Under the pieces are notes generated by a model, which was not told the origin of the DNA, made no database searches, and was given only the letters and a program-made list of their open reading frames with translations. Shown here piece by piece: positions 46,901 to 58,120 of a stretch of 64,000 bases of DNA. Within the stretch, counting starts at the first letter, position 1, and every line of letters starts with the position of its first letter. The translations under genes and the position numbers were made by a program. The stretch is from Pseudoscleropodium purum (lineage: Eukaryota; Streptophyta; Bryopsida; Hypnales; Brachytheciaceae): NCBI GenBank assembly GCA_963969395.1, contig OZ017796.1, positions 41,034,243 to 41,098,242 of the forward strand, in the 5' to 3' direction.

Positions 46901-47321
46901 ATTTCTTAGAAAGACCTAATGAAATTCCATCTAAAACTTCTCTTACATATTATATAGAATACATTGAAATCTACTTCAAAAACATTGCTCCGTCCTTTTT
47001 AACCAACCTTCAATAAAATAATGTATCAAACAACTATCTCATACATGAATGTAAAACTTAATGAAGTGATTTTTTCAAAATTTGTACTAAGAGATAATGG
47101 ATTTATAATTCTTCATGTTGACTTTATACATCATATAATAATAGATTACTTGTTTTATAAAAGATGTTAGGCTTTGAAATTCTCCTTCATTCCTTGAAAT
47201 TTCCACTTTATAAAATACAATTTAAATATAACTACAAAAAAAGAGTAAATTTATTCAATTTTGAATGTAGGATACATCTTGCTAAAAGAAAAGAAATAGT
47301 TAGTATTGTCTAAGCAAAATC
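43985..47321. other. AT-rich spacer with element fragments
   Basis: This is AT-rich DNA without genes. The only assigned piece is the 45290-45800 repeat fragment. Short frames here are low in complexity. Confidence 0.6.
45290..45800 (+). mobile_element. Right-half copy of the TTAACCCCTAAAG family
   Basis: The words GAGTTAAATAAAGGACTTCA, CATTAATCAAAATGGAATGA, ACATATCATACAATGACTTC, TGAAAATTATTGGGCCTTGAA and the end CTTTAGAGGTTAA follow the same order as in 14940-15352. Confidence 0.65.
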
Positions 47322-50300
47322 TCAATGAGCATCAATAATTGACAACATCATAGCCAACATCATTTGTTCTTCAAAGCTTTTTGTTAGCATTACACATCCA
47401 TTTGTATCACATCCACACATATTTACTCTTACATTTTGCAAACATGCATGTGGCATATACATCTCACTATCTAAACATGCACTATGAGTTGAAGAACTTA
47501 CTCCATCATCAACTTGCTCAAAGCCTTGATCATTTTGGCAACTCTTTAGAAAAAATTCACTTTGCTCAACTTCACTAGTTGAAGTCTCCAAACAATTTTT
47601 CCTTTCATAGTAAGTTTTCAAACTCTTTGCAAGAGCATGCAAACCTCTATCTCCAAACAACTCTTTTTTGTCACAATTTTCATAATGAAGATCCTTAGAC
47701 ACAATACTATAATCATATTTTACATTTGTCTTATTATGTGGTTGACTTTTAAGTTCTCTTAATTTATCATTATTAATTGATTCATTCTCACATGGTGGAA
47801 TTTCATTGCTAAATTCTTGTGGCTTAAAAATAGCTTCATTTTTAATGGCCGAGAGTCTTTCGGCTAAAATTGCAATTGCACTTGCTAGCCCCCTTGCTTT
47901 TCTATAAACTAATTAGTGATATTGGTTATTACCTATTGATTCAACATGTAGACTTTGGACTTTGGATTTTTCTTGTAAGTCATTATTTACTTGAAATGTA
48001 GTATTTATATCTATATATTGATTTGTTTTTGTTTGAGGAATTTTACAAGTGGTGTCTCCATGGTGTCTTTGTTGGTCCTGAATACAAAATATATATTGAA
48101 AATGTCAATAATAAACTCCACTAAACTCAAAATTCTTGTGGGATTTTCTTCTTAAAATATTTTAGGTTGAAATTTATATATTCTTCATTTGCAATATATT
48201 TGCACAATTAATATTATCTAACTATTTTAATAAAAAAAATTAAATTGCTAAAAAACAAACATACTTGAATTGATTGCCAAATTGCTTCCATCACCATAAT
48301 TTCTTCCAAATACAAATTAAATTCATCACCCCTATCCAAACCACTACAAATGAGAATCAAAGAATTCAAAATTAAAGAAAAATATCAATATAAAAGTTTT
48401 TATTGTAGCACCTTTGAGGATGAAATTTTACTATTTACAATATTATAAATAATTTGGACCATTAAAAGGATTGCCTCTATGATCAATCATCTTTCTATGA
48501 TTCCTATATTCTCCATGTTCTCCATAGGTATTATTCCCACCATTTTCAAACCCTAAGCAACAAAATTTGGAGATTTTTTGGGTTTTCAAGGTTTTGAATT
48601 AAGAAACATTTTTATACAATTAGAATGGTATTTTGATGATTTTTAATGATTTTCAAATGGTATATTGTATGGTGGATATGATAGAAAATTATCCTAACAA
48701 TCACTCTTTAAAATGTTAATACTTATTCTACTAACAACTATGGTATGGCTTCAAGGTATTCAATATATGTGAGCCTTAAGTATACCTAAATACTTTGAAT
48801 GCCTCAAATTCTTTCTAACATGTATAACCACAATAGGATCAACCAATCATGCAAATGAAAGATATCAAATTTTAAATATGATTCCATAAGCCACACCTTT
48901 GTCTAGTGTTGTTGATTGGACTCAATCTTGCTTCATATTTCAACATTGCACATTCCATATTATTGCATAATTTATTGTTTGATAGTAAAGGCATTATTGA
49001 TTGTTCATCTTGATAAAAGATAGGAGTAGTAACCAAACTTCTTTCACTTTTGTATTCCTCAAAAACCCATGAAGAATCCAGATCATGAAATAAATTGGAT
49101 TTTGGGGATATACTTGATGCTATATATTCCTAATCAATTTAAATTATATTTTAAAATTTTATTATTTCAATATGTAATATTCTTGTAAACATTTATTCCC
49201 TAAGTTTTGTATTTGTTGAGATATGATGGTGTGATGCTTTATTAATAAAAACTACAAAAGACCTATGAATTTTTTTTATTTAAGAATCATAGAACCATTT
49301 GTTATAATGCATGGTTCTTTAAATACACTTCTATTTCTTACTTGTATAAGATTATTATCATTTTGAATCTTTGGATCCACACATACAAACATGCCATTAA
49401 AATTTGATGGTATATCATGTGAATGGAATTCTAAGGTTGTAGGTTTAATTGTTTTAGTATGATGAAAATGGTACTCAGGCATCTTAGTTGGCAATGGAAA
49501 ACTTTGAGATAGTAGAGATTGGTAGTTTTCCCAAGTTGATTGCCACCTTCCCATAAAAGGTTCAATGTGATTTGTTTTCAACATTATTGGTTGAAGGGTG
49601 GTCACATCCAACACATCATAAACTCTTCTTTTGTGAAATGTCATTGAGCACTTGGAACAATTGGGCTCACAATGAGAGCCACATGTTCTAAAGCTTGAGG
49701 GTCCAATACTAAGGTTTGGTCCACAAGGCTTTTGTAACCATTGTTGATCATAGCAATAATTGGGTTCCCATAAACTTTGTTTCCATTTTTCAATGTCAAA
49801 TATAAACTTCACTTGATGTGGTATTTCAATATGTATAGCTTCATTAGATTGGGATTTTGAAATTCCTTCAAAAGTTCCATTCAAGAATTCATCCTTCAAT
49901 GCTTTTTGTTGAATAAATTCCTCGTGTCCTTCACTATCCAAAAAATTCTTGTTTATGCATGCATATTTTGGCTTCTATGAATTTTTGTTCTTCTTGGAAA
50001 AGAAATTATATAAATTCAAATTAATATTGAAATTTACATCAAGTATGGAAATTTTATTTTTGAAAAATCATCAATTAATATATATATTTTCAATGCTAAA
50101 AAAACTTATTGAAAAATATGTTTGTACAATTTAAAAAATATTCTTACTAAAAATAAAATTAAAAGGAATAAACACTAAAAAAAAAGCTTACAACAATGTC
50201 AATGCCCTTTTCTTCAAGTGTCTTGCTACATCGATACTCTACTGAATAATTGTGAAATTTGCAAAAGGGGCATCTATCCAATATCAGGATTGTTAATAAA

Positions 50301-50899
50301 GACATGAACTTTAAATGTGAATATTAACCATCCAACATTCAAATTATTTATTTAATATTTTGATTTATTTATGTAGGTTATTAAAACAATAAGTCCCTCA
50401 CTATGTTGATCAAGTTGTATGTGGAAACTTCATTTGAAGAAAACATTTTATAAAAATGAGCCATAAAATTAAAAATAAAGTAAAATACAACATTGTAGAT
50501 AAATGTAAACCAAATTGATTCAATTTTTATCGCCAATATACTAATAGATATATGTATAACAATGAAAATTATGATAGAAGAATAGAAAAAGAAGTGTTCA
50601 TCTACTTGTGCAAACTCCTTTTGAGCAACATTTTGATTGATTTAAACTTGGGTAGTATTGCAATAGTATAAAAATAAACATCTTGATTTTTATTAGAGTT
50701 ATCAAATTTAAGTGTAAGAAAAATGACATAGTATACAATATTAAAAAAATTGCTTACCAAGAAGCAAATTGAACATTCTTCAAAATCTACATTTGTTTCT
50801 TCTTCACCAGGAAAACAAGGGGCAAGTTTAGCATTGACGATGAGATGAGGCAATTTGTTTTTATCAACATTGCATTGAAGATACAAGCCTTAGGGCTAA
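47322..50899 (-). pseudogene. SIP5-like RING-type protein pseudogene
   Basis: Minus-strand exon remnants follow the order of plant SIP5-like RING proteins. [17 protein letters not shown] then [13 protein letters not shown] and FEECSICFL ends at donor GTAAGC (50758). [17 protein letters not shown] is at 50657-50606. KCFLQMKFPHTT is followed by TGA and TAG (50448-50401). CPFCKFHNYSVEYRCSKT then LEEKGIDIV lies at 50273-50192. EEQKFIEAKICMHKQEF is near 49990, followed by a 221-codon open stretch to 49276. LEEIMVMEAIWQSIQ is near 48320. A last block, 48081-47322, ends SFEEQMMLAMMLSI. Against the family motifs, a CAG acceptor has become CAA, a CAGGT donor CAAGT, and codons for Arg and Gln have become TGA and TAG. 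A TAA interrupts 47914. The RING cysteines remain readable, but no functional protein can be made. Confidence 0.8.
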
Positions 50900-51589
50900 G
50901 TGTAGCATTCATCAATATTCAAACACTTACAAGTGATTTTGTTTCCAATGGCTTGAGACAAGTATTCAACTTACTCAAGATTCCATAAAGGCTTTCATAT
51001 TTATGACAAAAGATACTATTTATAAGCTCATTATTGAAGTAAAAAATTGCTATAAATTAAAAATTGATTTTAATTCATTGGATATTCAATTCTATTGAGC
51101 ATCAATCAAAAAAGGCTTTCTAACATCCACAAATTAAATCAAGACTATCAATTTATTGAACAATCTTAAATTGAATCTACTTAATTGTATTGATGTAAAG
51201 TCAACACCTTCACTTTGATACAATAAAAAAAATCTCTATTATTCACCAAAATTTCAACTACGCAACATTGTCTCTCATATGAATTGTCAAATTGATCAAC
51301 AATCTCGCTACTTACAAATCAATTCTCCTCTTGAAACCATATGATTTAGGGTTCCTATAAACAATGTGATTTAGGGTTCAGCTGTTCAGTGAATGATGGA
51401 TGAGATATGAACGAATCTCGGATTAAAAATGGGATGAGATGTGGATGAATTTCGGATGAATGAAATATGCACAAACTCTCGGATGAATGATGAATGAAAG
51501 TCTTCCTTCGTTTCCGTCCCTCCCTGCTGAGGCTTTCCGTCATGCCGAAGTCTCAAGGAGAAGCTCTTTGCTCAGTTCAAAGAGCAGCC

Positions 51590-52151
51590 ATGGCTGTTGC
51601 GGCGGCTTCCAAGGTGCCGAAGCAAGTGATCAAGAGCCCCAGCATGGCGCTCTCTTACATGGTGGCCCTCTCCTCGCTTCTCACCGGCGCGGCGGTGGTG
51701 CACAACATTTTCAAGCCTGATTTGGTACATTGTTACTCTCCCTTTCGGCTCGATTGCACTTGGTTTGTTTTGATGTAAATTTTCTCTTTCTTCTGGATTG
51801 CGCTTCAATTCATGTTGATATATCTGATTATCGAATCCATTTAACTTTGCGTAATTGATGATCTCCTCAGTTACTACTTGTCTTACCGATTTCACAATTT
51901 CATACCCTAACTTGCTCTGGATGTGCTCATTCTTTTCGAGAGAGAGACAGAGAGAGCGAGGGAGGATAGTCGTGATTTATTTACGATTTTTCTATAATTT
52001 CTCTCCTCTTTAGTCGCATAAGTTCGTTTTAATGAGTCCGATTCGTTTTGTTTCTCATAGTCGTTTCTAACTGTTTTAAATGTCCGTGCAGACGATTCCG
52101 GAAGTGAGCTCCCAGAGCATGGAAAAGGAATCTGGAAAAATTAGCACGTAG
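51590..52151 (+). CDS. UQCC6: UQCC6/BRAWNIN-like complex III assembly protein
   Basis: Exons 51590-51724 and 52092-52151 give 64 residues. One hydrophobic span (MALSYMVALSSLLTGAAVVH) is followed by NIFKPDLTIPEV and a short polar tail ending GKIST. The pattern TM segment, VVH, two to three residues, PDLTIPE is the core of the BRAWNIN (C12orf73/UQCC6, DUF4516) family of small inner-mitochondrial-membrane proteins needed for cytochrome bc1 assembly. The intron falls exactly between PDL and TIPE. In-frame ATGs at 51494 and 51542 would add up to 32 N-terminal residues; 51590 fits the family length best. The local sequence is GC-rich and intact. The family match is by recognition. Confidence 0.75.
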
Positions 52152-52698
52152 CCAGTAATAGTTAGAGGATCGTCAATTGGAGAATCAGAGTCATAAAGTT
52201 TTTAATTTAGGTGTGTTGTTCAATTCGTCATGACTGAATCATTTCTTGGAACCTGTCCAAGCAATCTGAGTCATTGTGATTATTGTGGGAACAATTTCGT
52301 CATCGTCCTCACTGAGTTTTACGGTTTGAACCATAAGCTCGATATGAAGAGCCTGAGAGGACTTGAGCTATTATATTGTTCTGTGAAAAGTTCTGCATGT
52401 TTAATTGGCTGTCTTGCTGAGCCAGTTCTCGACTCTTGTTTGAACCACTGAGCAACACCTGGAATTTTAGGATGAACTCATGTGAGCTTTTAGGTCAGAT
52501 GATGCGGTGCAAATAGGGAGGCTTAGGTTTGTGGCTTCATTTCGGGTTAAGTTTCTACTTACTAGAAGAGACTATATGGAATAGTGACATCTAGGTAACC
52601 GACTACACATATAACGGACCTTATATGATAACCAACCGAACATTATATATTTTTTGCTGCAATGTGGGCATGCGAGAGGGGCAATTTTTGCAATTTTT

Positions 52699-53636
52699 GG
52701 AAGAGTGAGGAAGTTGACGACTAAGACTGGGTAAGTGGCAAGGTTGACAGTATTCATCTGCAGGGACGGTGGGAAACAAATCGTGATGGTGGGGAGCATC
52801 TGCTTCGCCCTCGATTGGAAACTCCAGCTTGTCAAATTCCTTAATACTCACATTCTCCATTCTCTTGGGCGAATCCGTCCGCTTGAAGATAAGGCTATGC
52901 ATCTTCAATCACAGCTCGTCTGAAGTACAAGCGTCAATCATGTCGCCATTTTTATTTGCCAATTCATGACCTAAAGTTGTTGTATCTACCTTCATACCTT
53001 CATAGCTTGAACTCATGCACTGCGGCTGGAAATCCTGTCAACTGTACACACGCTCTTCCTGATTTCTGCAAAGTTTCTACAGACTTTAAATCTACAATTT
53101 CTTCAATGCTGATCGGATCACAGAAATCAGTGAAAAAGAGTCGATTGATTTGTGCTGCATTATGATTTCAGACACTTAAGCCCTGGGAATGGGGTCTATT
53201 AAAGCTGGTATGGCCAACTACTTCATAGGAAGGGACTGCTGCAGCGGTTAAGTTAACAAGAATGGAAGCCCCATTCACATGCTCCGGAATTACACGCACT
53301 TTAGATAGGTTGTCCATTGTCCCACACTAATTTTCTTGGCATTTCACACTAATGTTCATAATTACTCATAATATTAGTGAAGAAATTTTTTGAGTTTTCA
53401 TTATGAGTTTTCAGATATTTGAAGACTACAGTTCTATCATGTACCTGTACAAGTTCTTATGTTTCCAAGGCAACCAAACGAGCGTAAGTAGGAAGTGTAC
53501 TGAACATGACGTGATTCTGGTAGCCTATCAGAAGACACTCAGGTGCATTTGTTGATGAGTCAGTTAATACCACCTAGATCAGGGGAGTCTGATGAAAATT
53601 AACGGAATTGAGGTTAACAAATTTAGAAGCTCTCTT
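52699..53636. repeat. Segmental duplication, copy 2
   Basis: This is a direct copy of 39758-40702, about 12.9 kb away. Copy 2 lacks the sequence to the left of GGAAGAGTGAGG and ends next to a (GT)n tract (53643-53655). The acceptor used by the remnant gene (GATCAG) is changed to GATCCG here, so copy 2 could not be spliced the same way. Confidence 0.93.
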
Positions 53637-53639
53637 ATT

Positions 53640-54900
53640 AACGTGTGTGTGTGTGATAAGTCACCGAATTGCAATGCAAGTTTCATCCCAACCCCATGAC
53701 TTGCAAGAAATGAGATACTTCAAGGTCTTAAGGCAGTGAAAGAGGCTTCCATGAAATAAATTGTAGACGCAATACTCATGGTTAAAGATAGTCTAGGCTT
53801 GTGATTGGCACCCTGGTCCTTCAAACTTCAACAAATCGCAACTTATTTGTACAGTATCCAAATAATAATACACAGTTTAGTGTGTTGAAATCTCTAGAAA
53901 ATAGGTACAAAAGTCACAGAAACACTATTAACAGAAAGAACTCCAGCCAGCTGAAAGGCATGGGACTTCCAAAGGTAAGCTAAATTTCCGAAATGAAAGG
54001 CTACTAGCTTAATGAGTATCAACATATTTGGCTTCAGATTGACGACGGAACTGGGATGACTAGGAATTCAACAGATACAGCCACCATTAAATGATTATCT
54101 CTGCTTATAATTGCGTTTAACATGTATAAGATGTCCTCAATCGAACGAAGAATGAGCTATTATTAGGTCACACTCCTCTCATACGACGATCGTAGGTTCC
54201 AGTGCTCATAATCAATCTCTTCTTAGGCACACCAAATTAAAATGGGATTTCTTGAGTCAACATGAAACGCTCACGATAATCAGAACTCTGACACTCTAAA
54301 TTCAACCCCAAAATTTATCTCCAAAAGAAACCAACACACACCCAAAAACTTCAAGAAGGATTCATAACCTAGCATACCCAAGAACCGCAACCCTAACACA
54401 GAATTCACAGAAATAACATACAACAAACATAGGGAGTGAGATAAGAAGAATCCTCCCATGAGCCCGATAAACTTCCTCAGAAACCAAAATCTCCTTGAAA
54501 ACCAAGCATAACCACAGAATTCAATCTCTGGTCACGCAAAAGACACCAACTGGGTTACGGGCAACAGCTCACGTCAACAAACAAACCCAAAGAATCCGGT
54601 TCATACCTCCCCAATTTCGGTCAGCGAAAGAACGTGTGCAACTCTTCCTCCAATTCAACCCCAAATCTTCTTCCAACCACCACCCAAGATTTTTCTTGAA
54701 AGAATCGTTCAGAAGTCACACACCATCAGAACTTTGCAGATTTCCAGTGACAACAAGAGGACGTAGCAACTTCTTATGGAGTTGCCACTTGAAATAAGGA
54801 GCTGAAAAAAATTGAGAAAAAGAATTTGCTCTGAATCTGCGTGTGCTCTGAAGATTCTAAGCTCAGAAACCCTAGGAAAAAAATGGATTTCAACTGTAAA
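53640..54900. other. Spacer, no gene recognised
   Basis: The region 54300-54780 is C- and A-rich on the plus strand, like an antisense leader, but no start codon with a matching gene was found. Confidence 0.4.
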
Positions 54901-54999
54901 TGGAAGTGGAAGTAGTTGCCCGACGCCAGTCCTTCCCGGCCCTTCCCCTAGGCCCAACCTGTGCGCAAAATTATGTCCTATTTTATCGGCAAAAGAAAT

Positions 55000-55081
55000 C
55001 GTCAACTGCAGGGTTCGAACCTGCGCGGGGGAACCCCAACAGATTTCAAGTCTGTCGCCTTAACCACTCGGCCAAATTGAC
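55000..55081 (-). tRNA. tRNA-Ser (anticodon TGA)
   Basis: The 82-nt minus-strand sequence starts GTCAATTTGGCCGAGTGG, has the anticodon arm CAGACTTGAAATCTG, a long variable arm (GGGGTTCCCCC) typical of serine tRNAs and the T-arm GGTTCGAACCC. It contains the A box (GGCCGAGTGG) and B box (GGTTCGAACC). TTTCTTTT just after the 3' end can act as a pol III terminator. It is identical to the copy at 57911. Confidence 0.95.
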
Positions 55082-55573
55082 GTGAGTTGCTCAGTATAAG
55101 CTCCGCACTTTCCGGTGGTATTTCTTGCTTAAGGAGCAAAAGAGCTGTCGACTCCTTCATCGGACGGAAGAGGATTTCAAGAGGCAGTGCCGTAGTGGTG
55201 ATCTCGTATCATCTCGTCGAGATCCTTACTGTTGTGATCATAGTTATTGTGGAACCGCATTCCGTAGAACTGTGAAGGCCTTGAGTGAACTTCAGTGCGT
55301 GCTTCTTGAAAAACTCGTTTCGATTTTGCCGTTCGTCGACCTTTCCAGAGTGCAGGCATCGTTTGATAGACTATTTATTTTTCTCGTATTCGTCGTCTTC
55401 TCTACGGGTGCCTCACTTGATAATAGAGGAGAAGATTTAGGAGAAGATCGGCCTTCTTTCGAATCAGACGGAAGAAGATTTCAAGAGGGAGTAGTGGAGA
55501 AGCAGAGAAATCTTTTTTATTATTTTCCTCATAGTGATTTCAAGAATCTGCATTCCGTAAAACATCCAAGGAC

Positions 55574-57400
55574 ATGGACAGGTACGATGGGGACGGCCCA
55601 ACGACGATGCCGGCTGACATAGAGAAGTGTCTGCAAGAAACTGTCTGCAATGTACTTGAGCCTTGTAGTTGTTAGGATCACTGGGAAGTTAAATTTGCGG
55701 AAGCAGTTGATTCTCAAAGGCAACTCCAGGAACAAGTTTACGTGCTCCTGCGCCGGCTGGAGGAGGCAGACATGAGATGTGCGAAGTCCAGGGTAATTCT
55801 CCTCTCTGTGAAATTCATTCCTCGCGGTTGACTACCTTAATCTTGCACGAGTTCAATTAGTAGCCTCAGGAAGCAGCATTTGCCTTTGAGTTGGAGTATT
55901 TTGTATGCAGTTTTGGCCTTCTCGAGCAGAACTTGTCTCTGCTCCTGCTGCGGTGAGAGTCATCTCGGTACAGCACATGGATAAGCAATAGAGTCCACCA
56001 ATGATGAGGGAAACCGATAAAATTGTTCCAATGAAGGCCTGGAGATTCCTTAGTCCCTCGTCTGGGCTTATGTTGATTGGTCTATAGATAGTGGTAAGGT
56101 CAAGGGCTGTAGACATGCCCAGGATTGATACCTCTTCATTTCGAGGATCCATTCATTGGACTCCCTATTCTTCTCGGCCTGGATAACGATCCCCCAATCA
56201 TGGTTTATATTACTGGTTCTCGGTCGTTTGCAATCTCTTGATGTAGAGGATTACTCGATTTCGTCACTGATCAGGAGTATTTGATCTTTCTACTCATAAG
56301 AATTGTCATTCTCGTCTCTCGTCTCAAGCCCTGTGATGTTGGAATTTCTGTCGTACCTTTACATCGAGACTTGGTAAATCTTTTTCGAGTGTCTGATACA
56401 TTTAAAATAACGGCAGTCATAATTGTTCTGAATGTAATGGAGTACGAGCTGGTGGAGACTTCGTTATCAGTTGACGAGTAATTCGGAGGTTGATCTTTTT
56501 CTGATTTTCCTGATCGCGTTTTACGATTACCAGCTCTTTCAGTGGACATTATTTTTCCTAGAGAGTTCTATGCAAAGCAGCCACAGTATTGGTTTGGATG
56601 AAGCAAAAGTAAAAATACCTGATGACTGTGACGGATCGAGTCCGAGTTGTCGCGGTCTAAGCGTGCTTGTGATGTGACAGGAAGAGGCATCGCTGAATGC
56701 TCAAGCTTTGAGGAGACAAGTGGCTGAGACCCAGAGACTTGCGGCAGAATGTAAGTCGCTGACATTAGATTGCGAGTCCCTGACTCAAGAATGCACACGC
56801 TTAGAGAATGAGTGTAACCTCTATCACAATGACCGGGAAGTATTCATGGAAGTTGCCGACGAGGCCGAAGAACGAGCAGCCCAAGCCGAGGACAAAGCTG
56901 CCGAGGCTAACCGAAGGCTCGAAGAGTTGCTGCAGGAGCTGGAAAGTATCCGAGGCTGCACCGCAGCAGTGCATCCTTTACCTGCGGAGGTGCTTCTTAT
57001 CACATCATCTCCTTAGAGAATCGTGATTGTGCAGTACTGCTGAGCGCATTTAGCACTCAACCGTGTACATCTTCAGATGTCGAATATGAGCGAACTCTGC
57101 ATGAAACTAGTTGCATTTTCGTATTTTTTTCTTGGGCTTGCAGGAGTAGTTTTGTACAGTATAAGCTATTTTCTGAGAAGTATGCAAACTGAGGTTAATT
57201 TATTGCCCCTCTATTTTCTTCAGAGCTTTGATGAGGAAGATGTACCTACCTTGAAGCTGAAGCTTGCTGACTTGGAATCAAAATTACAGAGGTAATCTAC
57301 TACCTAAATTTGAATGCTTTCCAACACTTAAAAGAGCCAACGTTTCTTGTGATTTACTTGAAACACAAAAATATTTCGAAGTTCATCTTGATTGACAGAT
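55574..57400 (+). CDS. Coiled-coil protein gene with an in-frame stop in exon 1
   Basis: Exon 1 (55574-55798) reads MDRYDGDGPTTMPADIEK, then a TAG at 55673-55675, then WEVKFAEAVDSQRQLQEQ and RRLEEADMRCAKSR before GTAATT. Exon 2 (56681-56989) adds EEASLNAQALRRQVAETQ and a long heptad helix (ECKSLTLDCESLTQECTRLE; AEERAAQAEDKAAEANRR). Exon 3 (57224-57291) adds SFDEEDVPTLKLKLADLESK. Phases match, and the next acceptor gives an immediate stop. Most of the product is coiled coil; I recognise no named family. The TAG may be a nonsense mutation, or translation may start after it, so the status is uncertain. The gene sits between two inverted tRNA-Ser genes. Confidence 0.5.
55853..56152 (-). other. 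Antisense open frame with a membrane segment, in the first intron
   Basis: A 99-codon frame starting MDPRNEEVSILGMSTALDLT contains one hydrophobic span (AFIGTILSVSLIIGGLYCLS) and a polar tail. It lies wholly inside intron 1 of the coiled-coil gene on the other strand. Composition is plausible for coding, but I recognise no family and cannot exclude chance. Confidence 0.25.
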
Positions 57401-57897
57401 GACCTTAAGGACCACATTTCATCTAAACCTAGTCTTTCCCCGGCTACAGAGTCCAGGGCTTTTTCTTTTGGGCTTTATAGTGCCACATTGCACCAGGAAT
57501 TAATAATTTGGCTAAAAGTTGATGACAATTCAGGAATTTTATTGCCAGAGAACTTCAAAATAAGAAAAAAAAAACTTAGTTAAAATTGCCTAATTGTGGA
57601 TGAAAACATAAATATAAATATGCGATATATATTAATGTGATATTTTCTATCCAATATGTCGATGAATGTTGAAATTTGGAAGACCACCATTTTTCTATCG
57701 CCACCTTGGCACTTCTTAAAAAATGAAAAAAAAACAAAACAACTGAAATCGATGATGTTGTTTCTTGTTCCTTTCATTTAAACGCGGTGGGTTGCAGTTG
57801 TGTTAGATTAGAGTGCATGAACACTGAAGACGTGAGTAAATAGTGTACCGAAACACTTTGACGCATCCCTCAGGATTCGAGGAGGAGTCTGCTCTCT

Positions 57898-58120
57898 CTA
57901 AGCGACTCACGTCAATTTGGCCGAGTGGTTAAGGCGACAGACTTGAAATCTGTTGGGGTTCCCCCGCGCAGGTTCGAACCCTGCAGTTGACGATTTCTTT
58001 TGCCGATAAGTTGGGTACGGAGTAAAATTTTGCGCGCAGGTTTGAACCTCCGCGGCAGTGGGTCACTCTGGCCGACGCCAGGCGCTCCAGGCCCTTCCCG
58101 ACCCCCCGGCCAGGTATGGA
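57898..58120. repeat. Inverted duplication around the tRNA with a direct GC-rich block
   Basis: The tRNA and about 20-30 bp of each flank are inverted relative to 54970-55090, including TTTTGCGCGCAGG/TTTTGCGCACAGG. Further out, a GC-rich block (GACGCCAG...GGCCCTTCCC) at 58073-58110 is in the same orientation as 54919-54950. The mix of orientations implies an inversion after, or during, the duplication. Confidence 0.6.
57911..57992 (+). tRNA. tRNA-Ser (anticodon TGA), second copy
   Basis: It is identical over 82 nt to the tRNA at 55000-55081 but on the opposite strand. The flank GATTTCTTTTGCCGATAA is shared and includes a short T-run terminator. CGACTCAC/CAACTCAC precedes both genes, so the duplication extends beyond the tRNA. 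Confidence 0.95.

Noticed and set aside
49276..49941. A 221-codon open frame taken alone as an intact gene
   Set aside because: It lacks its own ATG at the apparent start and fits as one exon-like stretch of the decayed SIP5-like gene around it.
57392..57583. 63-codon frame after the coiled-coil exons as a further exon
   Set aside because: The acceptor before it gives a stop at once in the phase set by exon 3. The frame lies in probable 3' UTR.
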